From Methanobacteriota archaeon (GTDB lineage Archaea > Halobacteriota > Methanomicrobia > Methanomicrobiales > Methanocorpusculaceae): 31,461 nt of DNA. The stretch covers positions 1 through 31,461 of the forward strand of contig JAEWXF010000020.1 in the NCBI GenBank assembly GCA_023396065.1, written 5' to 3'. The position numbers and the translations under genes were made by a program. Positions within the stretch are counted from its first letter, which is position 1. The number at the start of each line of letters is the position of its first letter. Under the pieces are notes generated by a model. The model saw only the letters and a program-made list of their open reading frames with translations. It was not told where the DNA came from and made no database searches. Below are positions 16,268 through 22,874 of this stretch, one piece after another.

Positions 16268-16308
16268 TTATCTCTCCCGGGGAGAGCCCCTGGAAACCGG
16301 AGAGATAA
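16268..16308. promoter_or_regulatory. 12-bp inverted repeat upstream of the MerR-like gene
   Basis: TTATCTCTCC-C-GG (16268-16280) pairs with CCGGAGAGATAA (16297-16308), 12 bp with one bulged base and a 16-nt loop. It sits between the second HdeD stop and a TATA-like CATTTATC (about 16315-16322). It could be an operator for the regulator at 16361 or an RNA hairpin at the HdeD 3' end. There is no T-run directly after it, so an intrinsic terminator is less likely. Confidence 0.5.
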
Positions 16309-16360
16309 TCCACATCATTTATCCCTCGCTACACCAAGAACAACATACGGAAGTCACAAT

Positions 16361-16939
16361 ATGGCGGAGACAACACGAAAGATTGCTGAGATTGCAGAAA
16401 TACTCGGCGTCCCGGAAGACGACTGCAAAAAAATAGCCGACGAATACGAAACACTGCTTCCCTGCAAAAAAATCGGCAAAGTCAGGGTCTACGAAGAAAA
16501 TACCATCGACCGGTTCCGAAAAGTTGCCGACCTCAAAGCCCAGGGCCTCCCAAAAGATGTAATCATCGCAGCAGTCCGGGGAGGAAAATCCCTCGAAGAA
16601 CGGGCATTGGAAGACATGAAAAAAATGGGAATAGAAACCCCGGTCGAACCTATCACAGCACCCCCAGCACCCGTACCCCGGACGGAAACCGAAGAGGAAC
16701 TCATCCTTGCTGTCCGTGCAGCAGAAACCGCAGTCCACACCATGGACCACCGCATGGCAGCAATGCGGGACACCATCGCCGCAGACAACACCGCAGTACT
16801 TGATGCCATAGCAGGAGTCGCCGCAGAAGTCGCCGCACTGCGCACCGAAGTCCACACTCTCTGGGATCAGACAGCAGCCCTCGAACAATACTTCAGAGAA
16901 CAGGAAGCCGCAAAAAAAGGATTATTCTGGAAACGATAA
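16361..16939 (+). CDS. MerR-like HTH protein with C-terminal coiled coil
   Basis: A 192-aa protein. Residues 1-75 resemble a MerR-type winged helix: RKIAEIAEILGVPEDDCKKI is a helix-turn-helix, KIGKVRVYEENTIDRFRKV the wing and following helix, and LKAQGLPKDVIIAAV matches the MerR dimerisation-helix onset. A Pro-rich hinge (about 92-110) leads into a long Ala/Glu coiled coil (about 112-180) and a basic end, KKGLFWKR. The ATG at 16361 is chosen because the upstream 41 codons cross the inverted repeat and promoter. Likely a transcriptional regulator of unknown ligand. Its stop is one base from the end of the convergent HD gene, so the two transcripts must run into each other. Confidence 0.75.
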   Translation: MAETTRKIAEIAEILGVPEDDCKKIADEYETLLPCKKIGKVRVYEENTIDRFRKVADLKAQGLPKDVIIAAVRGGKSLEERALEDMKKMGIETPVEPITAPPAPVPRTETEEELILAVRAAETAVHTMDHRMAAMRDTIAADNTAVLDAIAGVAAEVAALRTEVHTLWDQTAALEQYFREQEAAKKGLFWKR

Positions 16940-16940
16940 C

Positions 16941-17555
16941 CTATCTGGTCACCCAGCGAATCTCCAGACCGGATGACAACATCCGAATTAACAGATTCGC
17001 TTTTTTTGCAGCAGCTTTTTTCTCCGCATCACCGCTTTTCATACCGGAACACAGTAGATACAGCGTGTCCCCCGAAACCTTTGCACGAACGCCTCTCACC
17101 ACCCCGCAGTGGGAACTGTCCAGTCCGTCGGCAGTCCGAAGAATTCCGGACAAAATCCTCACCACATACCGGTCTTTTTTTCGCAGCTCCCCATACAGCG
17201 GATGACACCGCTTCGGCAGACCACCACGGTGATATCTGACGACCAGAGCAACAATCACCCGCTGATGCGGCGACAGCGGCAGCTTCCGATCCTCAAGGAT
17301 ATACCGCATCCCGCACTTATTATGCTGCCCGCCGGACATTCCCCATCCGATATCATGCAGCATGGCTGCGACATACACCATATACCGTTCCTGTTTCCCA
17401 AGACCATGTTCCTCCCGGAGATCATCATACAGACAAAGCGCAATCCGCGTCACACACTTCGCATGACGGTAATCCTCCGTATGTTTCTCCGAAAAACGCC
17501 TCACACTTTTTTGGTACTTTCGCTTCAGACTACCACCAGACTTTCCGCATCTCAA
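16941..17555 (-). CDS. Stand-alone HD-domain protein resembling the Ppx/GppA C-terminal domain
   Basis: A metal-dependent phosphohydrolase-like HD protein. With a TTG start at 17555 (204 aa; AGGAGAAG 6 nt upstream) the key residues are H31, H67-D68 (AAMLHDIG), H109 (VRYHR) and D143 (TADGLD). The order LHDIG ... H.K ... Y(I/L).....LPL ... ALVVRYHR ... ILR.ADGLD.SH is that of the C-terminal half of Ppx/GppA exopolyphosphatases, but the N-terminal ASKHA phosphatase half is absent. It overlaps the 3' end of ppk1 by 26 nt. Next to a polyphosphate kinase, a role in polyphosphate turnover or sensing is a reasonable inference. The start is uncertain because no ATG is available after the ppk1 stop. 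Confidence 0.78.
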   Translation of the reverse strand: MRCGKSGGSLKRKYQKSVRRFSEKHTEDYRHAKCVTRIALCLYDDLREEHGLGKQERYMVYVAAMLHDIGWGMSGGQHNKCGMRYILEDRKLPLSPHQRVIVALVVRYHRGGLPKRCHPLYGELRKKDRYVVRILSGILRTADGLDSSHCGVVRGVRAKVSGDTLYLLCSGMKSGDAEKKAAAKKANLLIRMLSSGLEIRWVTR

Positions 17556-19632
17556 TAAACTTCTCCTGCGACCCTGCAGCAGCACCCGCATTTTTCGGCG
17601 GGAGATATCTGCCATTCTCCAGGAGAATGCGACCATGGACCGTATCATGGAGAAATGTCGGCAAAATCTTGTTCATGATCACATTTTTGATCCGCCGGTC
17701 CCGAATCGGACAGATAATCTCAACACGCCGCTTCAGATTCCGTGACATCAGATCAGGACTCCCGATATACACCTCCTCATCACCGCCATTCTTAAAGTAC
17801 AGAATCCGGCTGTGTTCCAAAAACCGTCCCACAATCGAAATAACCTGGATATTCTCCGAAAGATTCGGCACCCCCGGCCGCAGCATACAGATACCCCGAA
17901 CAATCAGATCAATCGTCACCCCCTCAGTCGACGCCTCATACAACGCATTAATCAGCGTCCGTTCTGTAAGGGAGTTGACCTTCAGAATAATATGCCCGTT
18001 TCCGGACTTCTTCTGATGATCAACCTCACGCCGGATCAGATTCAGCAACTGCCCCTCCAGAAACGCAGGACTCACCAGCAGATGAGAATACTCAGGTATC
18101 TCCTCTTTTCCCGACAGATAGGAGAACAGTACCGAAAGGTCTTTACAAATCCCGGAATCAGCCGTAAACAGAGAAATATCCGAATAAATTTTCGCCGTCT
18201 TCGCATTGTAGTTCCCGGTCGACAGTGTCGCATACCGCACTGTTCGCTCCTCCTCGATCCGGGTAACCAGACAGCATTTCGCATGAACTTTCAGGTCAGG
18301 AACTCCGTGAATGACCGTAACGCCATTCTCCTGAAGCTTCTTCGCCCAAAGGAAGTTCCGCTCCTCGTCAAAACTGGCCTTCAGCTCAACAACCGCCGTA
18401 ACATCCTTTTTCTGCTGCGCAGCAGAAATCAGCGCATCAACCACCGGAGACTCAGATCCCAGGCGATACAATGTCATCTGAATCGACGTCACCGCAGGAT
18501 CCTTCGCCGCCGCATGCAGAAAATTCGTCAGGCCGGAAAAATCATCATACGGCGTAAACAGCATCAGATCATGATCCGCAAGATGGGAGAAAATCCTGGA
18601 TGCATCAGCAAGACCTGCAGGCAGAGCCGGGTCAAACGGCGGATATCGCAACTCCGGGCGGGAAACCGGAAACTGCTTCAGATCCGCAAGGCCAAGAGGC
18701 GAAGGCACATCATATACCAGCTGCGGCAAAAGCGACAGGGCATTTACCAGCCGCACGGTATATCCGAACGGCAGCCACTGTTCTGTCTCCAGTCGTGACG
18801 GCAGTTTCTTGGCGAGCGTCTCCGGAGCCGCCTGAATTGCGGAAATCAGATCTCCGGCATCGTCCCCTTTGAGATCCAGATCAGAATCACGGGTCAGCCG
18901 GACCGGAACAATAGAGTGAACATTCTCTCCCGGCAAAAACACATCATAGCATCTCCGCAGAAGGTCTTCCCGGAAAATGAAAACGTTCTTGCGTTTGTTC
19001 ACCCGGACAAAACGTCCGTACTCATCCAGAAAATTCTGGATAGGAATAACCAGCATCCCGGTATCCGTCTTTGCCAGAAGTCCCATCCCTTTCAGGTACT
19101 CATCGTGACCGATATCCTCAAACCGATCGCCGTGAATGATCGTAAACGGTTTTTCTGCTGCAATTTTGACAAGATGTTTCCGGAGTGACCGTTTCTCTGC
19201 ATCACTACACTTCGCAAATGTAGTAATGGTAATGTCCTCTTTTTCCAGAGCCGGTTTGAGTTCCTTTGCCCAGACCCACGACATCCGCCGCATCAGAGAG
19301 ATCGTCCGGTCATAGACCATATCCAGCTGGGTATAACTGCCGATCACCTCTTCATACTCATCACTCGCCCGGGTAGCTCCTTTCTGGTACTCAGGAATCC
19401 GCACCATAAAAAACTCATCCAGGTTATCTGCAACAATTCCCAGAAACATAACCCGTTCCAGAAGCGGATTGCGCGGATTCTGGGCTTCTTCCAAAACCCG
19501 TTCGTTAAACTTAATCCAGGAAAGTTCCCGGTTAAAATATCTCCCGCAGGTCGTACAGGTCTCATCCTCCGGCCCGACCTCCGGTTTTTTCTTACTCTTG
19601 GATTTTTCGCCTTTCTTGTCTTTTTTCCCCAT
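17530..19632 (-). CDS. ppk1: Polyphosphate kinase 1
   Basis: PPK1 reversibly polymerises the gamma-phosphate of ATP into polyphosphate. The 700-aa protein is full length. After a Lys-rich start and a CTTC pair it has FNRELSWIKFNERVLEEA (33-50) and FLGIVADNLDEFFMVR (63-78) of the N domain, a head domain, IQMTLYR (384-390), and two PLD-like C domains. The autophosphorylated histidine is H450 in KVHAK; the second conserved histidine is H607 in FLEHSRI. STGNYN (471-476) and YIGSPDLMSRNL-KRR (622-636) bind phosphate. AGGTGA precedes the ATG by a few bases. It is followed, overlapping, by the HD gene, an arrangement reminiscent of bacterial ppk-ppx. Confidence 0.95.
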   Translation of the reverse strand: MGKKDKKGEKSKSKKKPEVGPEDETCTTCGRYFNRELSWIKFNERVLEEAQNPRNPLLERVMFLGIVADNLDEFFMVRIPEYQKGATRASDEYEEVIGSYTQLDMVYDRTISLMRRMSWVWAKELKPALEKEDITITTFAKCSDAEKRSLRKHLVKIAAEKPFTIIHGDRFEDIGHDEYLKGMGLLAKTDTGMLVIPIQNFLDEYGRFVRVNKRKNVFIFREDLLRRCYDVFLPGENVHSIVPVRLTRDSDLDLKGDDAGDLISAIQAAPETLAKKLPSRLETEQWLPFGYTVRLVNALSLLPQLVYDVPSPLGLADLKQFPVSRPELRYPPFDPALPAGLADASRIFSHLADHDLMLFTPYDDFSGLTNFLHAAAKDPAVTSIQMTLYRLGSESPVVDALISAAQQKKDVTAVVELKASFDEERNFLWAKKLQENGVTVIHGVPDLKVHAKCCLVTRIEEERTVRYATLSTGNYNAKTAKIYSDISLFTADSGICKDLSVLFSYLSGKEEIPEYSHLLVSPAFLEGQLLNLIRREVDHQKKSGNGHIILKVNSLTERTLINALYEASTEGVTIDLIVRGICMLRPGVPNLSENIQVISIVGRFLEHSRILYFKNGGDEEVYIGSPDLMSRNLKRRVEIICPIRDRRIKNVIMNKILPTFLHDTVHGRILLENGRYLPPKNAGAAAGSQEKFIEMRKVWW

Positions 19633-19674
19633 CCGGTCACCTGTTGTATACTGATGTATGGACAGCGATGATAC

Positions 19675-19686
19675 TTAGTTATTTAC
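19675..19686. promoter_or_regulatory. Shared TATA-like region between ppk1 and the methylthiotransferase
   Basis: The AT-rich stretch around TTAGTTATTTA reads as GTTATTTA on the plus strand (centred about 30 nt before the ATG at 19712) and TAAATAAC on the minus strand (about 50 nt before the ppk1 ATG). Either or both genes could use it. Confidence 0.4.
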
Positions 19687-19711
19687 CTGAGTGTATATAT
19701 CTAAGAGAAAT

Positions 19712-20968
19712 ATGGACTCTGCAGAGCTGACCGCAGCAGCATTTGACCGGCTGAAAAACCTTTGTCTGTACACCGAGACCTACGGATGTACCTACAACTT
19801 CGGGGATACCGAAAAAATCGTAGAGATTGCACGATCCCAGGGCTGCAGAGTGGTGGACACCCCGGATGAGGCTGAGGTGATTCTGATCAATACCTGTATT
19901 GTCGTAGACCGGACCGAACAGCACATGTATGAACGAATGCAGCTTTTTTCCGGAAAAACCCTGATTATTACCGGATGCCTGCCGGGACTTTCCATTATCC
20001 GGGTCCGGGAAATCTGTCCGGAAGCATATATTATTGATCCGGACCTGATTCACTCCTGCTACCGGGACGTTGGAACGGTCAGTACCGGAGACCATGCAGT
20101 TCTCCAGATTGCCCGGGGCTGTAACGGACACTGTACCTACTGCATCACCCGCCTCGCCCGGGGAAAACTGGTAAGTTTTCCTCTGGATGATATTGTGGCA
20201 CAGGCCCGGGCATTTGCAGCAGCGGGTGTCACGGAGATTCAACTCACGGCTCAGGATGTAAGCTCATGGGGAACGGATATTCCGGGAAACCGGAGACTGC
20301 CCGATCTTCTGCGGGCACTCTGCAGCATTCCGGGAAACTTCCGTATCCGGATCGGAATGGCAAACCCGGATACGCTTCTCCCGATACTGGACGATTTTCT
20401 GCAGGCACTGCAGGATCCGAAGATTTTTCTGTTTCTGCATATCCCGGTCCAGTCCGGGTCTGACGCGGTTCTCCGGGCAATGGGGAGACGATATACGGCA
20501 GCGGTCTACGAGGAGATCTGCAAACGGGCACGAGAGGTGTATCCCGACATACGGATATCCACAGATTACATTGCCGGATTCTGCGGAGAGACCGATGCGG
20601 ACGGGGAAGCGTCGGTGAATCAGATTCTGCGGGTCAGACCCGGTAAGGTCAATATCACCCGGTTTTCAGTACGACCCGGAACACCTGCCGCGAAGATGAA
20701 ACGACTCCCGGAACCGGTAAAAAAAGAGCGGTCACGCGCCCTTACCAATGCAGCAAACAGTGTCTATGATGCGGCAAACATGCAGTGGATCGGAAAAACC
20801 GTGGAGGGAGTTGTCACTGAGTGCGGGAGGGCCGGCAGCGTGACGGTACGCGACCGGACCTACCAGAACATTGTCATACCGGCAGAACTCCCGATCGGTA
20901 CACAGGTAGCTGTGACGATTACCGGACACAGGCGACACTATCTGCTGGGGCAGCTTGTTTCTGAGTAA
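19712..20968 (+). CDS. tRNA t6A37 methylthiotransferase (CDKAL1/MtaB-type radical SAM)
   Basis: Converts t6A to ms2t6A at position 37 of ANN-decoding tRNAs using two Fe-S clusters. The 418-aa protein has the three methylthiotransferase cysteines C26 (YGCTYN), C62 (INTCIV) and C89 (ITGCLPG), the radical SAM triad C137/C141/C144 (ARGCNGHCTYC), QLTAQDVSSWG and HIPVQSGSD, and a C-terminal TRAM domain (about 355-418, ending GHRRHYLLGQL). Archaeal members of the MiaB family with this architecture are the e-MtaB/CDKAL1 group. I choose the ATG at 19712; the in-frame GTG at 19691 would overlap AT-rich promoter sequence. Monocistronic: ppk1 diverges upstream and the next gene is convergent. Confidence 0.9.
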   Translation: MDSAELTAAAFDRLKNLCLYTETYGCTYNFGDTEKIVEIARSQGCRVVDTPDEAEVILINTCIVVDRTEQHMYERMQLFSGKTLIITGCLPGLSIIRVREICPEAYIIDPDLIHSCYRDVGTVSTGDHAVLQIARGCNGHCTYCITRLARGKLVSFPLDDIVAQARAFAAAGVTEIQLTAQDVSSWGTDIPGNRRLPDLLRALCSIPGNFRIRIGMANPDTLLPILDDFLQALQDPKIFLFLHIPVQSGSDAVLRAMGRRYTAAVYEEICKRAREVYPDIRISTDYIAGFCGETDADGEASVNQILRVRPGKVNITRFSVRPGTPAAKMKRLPEPVKKERSRALTNAANSVYDAANMQWIGKTVEGVVTECGRAGSVTVRDRTYQNIVIPAELPIGTQVAVTITGHRRHYLLGQLVSE

Positions 20969-21027
20969 CACCCTGAAACAGTTCTCCGGTGTATTCGGCA
21001 AACTCTGGTTTGTCGAAGCGAAAATCC

Positions 21028-21444
21028 TCAGGTATCGGTATTTTCCCGGACTGATGCTGCATTGGAGTATTGAATCTCTTCCATCTCATCCAGATACGGC
21101 ATCAGTGCCTTAATATAGCCGCGCGGGCCGGCAGCGGTGGACATTTCACCGGTTGCAAGAATGGTTGCATACAACGGTTCCTCCTGCAACATCTGTTCTG
21201 CATTGGCTGACGGCCCCACAATCTGTTTCATCTGTTTCTGCATGTTTTTCAGAAACTCCTCAATCTCCAGAACCGGGCGCAAATCAGGATCAACCATACG
21301 ATATTTTTCCAGATCAGCGGTGAGATCCGAGGTCCGGGCGAGGTCCGCATCCAGATAGAGATAGACATTGATGCGGAGTTCCCGCCGGAGATCACGGAGT
21401 TTGAGAAGGTCAACGGCAGTGCCGGTGGCAGGGAGACTGTTCAT
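21028..21444 (-). CDS. Conserved-looking hypothetical protein, 138 aa
   Basis: No family recognised. With the ATG at 21444 the protein is soluble, acidic and mostly helical. A start (MNSLPATGTAVDLLKLRDLRREL) is followed by one beta-like segment (INVYLYLDADL), a Lys/Met-rich helix (FLKNMQKQMKQIVG) and a second half with YATILATGE and GYIKALMPYLDEMEEIQY. No cysteine pairs, signal peptide or membrane span. An in-frame TTG at 21474 exists but lacks a ribosome site. It is convergent with the methylthiotransferase (59 nt apart) and divergent from the small gene at 21508. The base composition of its codons resembles neighbouring genes, so it is likely real. Confidence 0.65.
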   Translation of the reverse strand: MNSLPATGTAVDLLKLRDLRRELRINVYLYLDADLARTSDLTADLEKYRMVDPDLRPVLEIEEFLKNMQKQMKQIVGPSANAEQMLQEEPLYATILATGEMSTAAGPRGYIKALMPYLDEMEEIQYSNAASVRENTDT

Positions 21445-21507
21445 AGTAACGATACCGTATGTGTCGGGGGGCAAATGACTTTATCGTTCTGCATCCATGA
21501 ATCTCTT

Positions 21508-21690
21508 ATGAGCATAAAATTTAAGGATATCGACGAGGGCAGCGATACCGGCTGCGGTGTTGACGGTCGCAGAGCCACCATGAAATCAACGAAAATTGCG
21601 GGCAGCGAGAAAGACCAGAAGAAAAAATACGGCGGGTCCCTGAAAGTTATCGAAGGAGAAGGACTCCCTGGCAAAGCCGACAGGAACTAA
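21508..21690 (+). CDS. Small hydrophilic protein, 60 aa, unknown
   Basis: A 61-codon frame from ATG 21508 with a TATA-like TTTATC centred 26 nt upstream, the same leaderless spacing seen at several genes in this window. The product is rich in Lys, Gly, Asp and Ser (MSIKFKDIDE..., KDQKKKYGGSLKVIEGEG), with a single Cys, and is probably flexible and soluble. Its stop codon overlaps the stop of the convergent OB-fold gene by 4 nt, tight packing that favours a genuine gene. No function can be assigned. A longer start at 21475 is possible but would leave the TATA box inside the coding region. Confidence 0.5.
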   Translation: MSIKFKDIDEGSDTGCGVDGRRATMKSTKIAGSEKDQKKKYGGSLKVIEGEGLPGKADRN

Positions 21691-22049
21691 CGCATCCGAA
21701 TATCTGAAAAGGTGTCAACCACAATCTCTTTTTTTCCGGCATAGGTGTCCACCGTGCCAACAACTGTGATTACATCCCCCTTGAGAAGGGTAAGCCTGGT
21801 ACCTCCATCAGGAACAAACACTGAGGTTCCGGAAAGATTTATCAGAAGATGACCACCAGTCCGGGTGAGGAATAGTTCCTCCACAACTCCTGTATGTACA
21901 ACCCGAGTTCCGTCATGGATGTCAGCGGTGTACGGGACCGCGCCGCCATCCGGAAAGAATACGATGATCCCGGTATGCACTGCAGCAAGAGAGAATACGA
22001 CTACACAGAGAAGGAGCAGTGCGTGTTTCTCGGTCCGAGTCAGCAACAT
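21687..22049 (-). CDS. Membrane-anchored OB-fold-like protein
   Basis: A 120-aa protein with an N-terminal uncleaved signal anchor (LLLLCVVVFSLAAVHTGIIVFF, about residues 11-32, after TRTEKHA). An outward domain of about 85 residues follows, made of short beta strands: TRVVHTGVVEELFLTRTGGHLLINLSG, FVPDGG, LKGDVITVVGTVDTYAGKKEIVVD. The G.V......G...L.L..G......V..G....GD.(I/V).V.GTV..Y.G..EI pattern is that of OB-fold (tRNA-anti-like) domains; tethered versions of this kind occur in methanogen genomes with unknown roles. Start ATG at 22049; no clear Shine-Dalgarno. Convergent with the 60-aa gene and divergent from the first wHTH gene. Confidence 0.65.
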   Translation of the reverse strand: MLLTRTEKHALLLLCVVVFSLAAVHTGIIVFFPDGGAVPYTADIHDGTRVVHTGVVEELFLTRTGGHLLINLSGTSVFVPDGGTRLTLLKGDVITVVGTVDTYAGKKEIVVDTFSDIRMR

Positions 22050-22103
22050 ATCAGTATCTGGGACTCTGCTGCTAGTTAATTCATTGGATTAGTACCTCCC
22101 CAA

Positions 22104-22132
22104 GATATATATGCTCAGAAGTCGATTGTTCG
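22104..22132 (+). promoter_or_regulatory. Promoter of first wHTH gene with TTGTTCG half-site
   Basis: A TATA box GATATATATG (22104-22113) is centred 27 nt before the ATG at 22135, implying a leaderless transcript. TTGTTCG at 22126-22132 lies over the predicted start site; the same 7-mer forms the inverted repeat ahead of the second wHTH gene. Confidence 0.55.
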
Positions 22133-22134
22133 TT

Positions 22135-22374
22135 ATGACCAAAATAGAACTCCCCAAGTCATCTGTGAAGGTACTTAGCGTACTGGATCCGTACAGCTCT
22201 CTGACTCACAAAGAAATCGCTCAGTTAACTGGATTATCACCCAGAACTATCCGCTACGCCCTTAAAAAGCTGAAAAAACATGATTTACTCGTAGAAAAAT
22301 TCAATTTCCGTGATGCACGGCAGATTCTGTACTCACAGAAAATCCCTGTATCTCCGGCTCAGGCAACCGTTTAG
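22135..22374 (+). CDS. Small winged-helix regulator (first of a paralogous pair)
   Basis: A 79-aa single-domain DNA-binding protein. Helix 1 (PKSSVKVLSVLDPY) is followed by a helix-turn-helix (LTHKEIAQLTGLSPRTIRYALKKLKKHDLL) and a wing with VEKFNFRDARQILY. The fold is MarR/winged-helix-like without an effector domain. I choose ATG 22135 because the TATA box is 27 nt upstream and the frame before it runs through the promoter. It is clearly homologous to the gene at 22589 (shared EKFNFRDARQ, PRT(I/V)RYALK(K/R)LK). A TTGTTCG half-site at its transcription start suggests that one or both paralogues regulate it. Confidence 0.82.
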   Translation: MTKIELPKSSVKVLSVLDPYSSLTHKEIAQLTGLSPRTIRYALKKLKKHDLLVEKFNFRDARQILYSQKIPVSPAQATV

Positions 22375-22526
22375 GCGATTATACGACCTGAAATCAAAAA
22401 TTCCCTTTTTTTCAAAAAAAGAATGCCCAGTACGTGATTATCGGAGAGTCTTGCCGTATTTCATTAAAATAACCCAGAAAAACGTTGGAATGCAAAGAAC
22501 TCGCCCGTCTTTCCATAGGCAGTAAA

Positions 22527-22566
22527 TTGTTCGCAGAGTCACGAACAAAATGGAGAAACTATTTAT
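22527..22566 (+). promoter_or_regulatory. TTGTTCG-N8-CGAACAA inverted repeat and TATA box of second wHTH gene
   Basis: A perfect 7-bp inverted repeat (22527-22533 and 22542-22548, 8-nt spacer) is followed 10 nt later by TATA sequence CTATTTATG (22559-22567), centred 26 nt before the ATG at 22589. The position just upstream of BRE/TATA fits an operator or activator site. Confidence 0.6.
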
Positions 22567-22588
22567 GTTGACAGGTAGATTGTTTTGT

Positions 22589-22828
22589 ATGCAAAGAACA
22601 AATATGCCCCAATCGTGTATCACGATTCTCCACCTCCTGGAGCGGACTGGTTCTCAGACCCACAAGGATATCGTTGCGGGCACGGGTCTTGCTCCCCGTA
22701 CCGTTCGATATGCACTCAAGCGGCTGAAGGAAAATGGTTTCATAATTGAGAAGTTCAACTTCCGTGATGCACGCCAGGTTAACTATGAGCTGAAGATGCC
22801 GCGTGTTGTTTCCCCGGCGTCCGCGTAA
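22589..22828 (+). CDS. Small winged-helix regulator (second of a paralogous pair)
   Basis: A 79-aa paralogue of the gene at 22135: PQSCITILHLLERTG as helix 1, then THKDIVAGTGLAPRTVRYALKRLKENGFI as helix-turn-helix, and the wing IEKFNFRDARQVNYELK. The EKFNFRDARQ wing is identical in both, so they likely bind similar DNA; the more variable turn (GTGLAPRTV against LTGLSPRTI) and C-terminus differ. ATG 22589 is chosen from the TATA box centred 26 nt upstream; upstream in-frame codons would lie in the promoter. A short decoy, ATGCAAAGAAC, identical to this gene's first 11 bases, occurs at 22491 and opens an 11-codon frame. Confidence 0.82.
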   Translation: MQRTNMPQSCITILHLLERTGSQTHKDIVAGTGLAPRTVRYALKRLKENGFIIEKFNFRDARQVNYELKMPRVVSPASA

Positions 22829-22874
22829 GCTACCCGCCCGAAACGCAGAATGAATACCTAAAAAAGCTTTATTT

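Noticed and set aside
16268..16308. Intrinsic terminator at the end of the second HdeD gene
   Set aside because: The hairpin is not followed by a T-run and archaeal termination does not need one; an operator is the more likely reading.
17812..18798. 328-codon plus-strand open frame opposite ppk1
   Set aside because: Arg/Gln/Asn-rich shadow frame with no domain pattern; ppk1 is complete.
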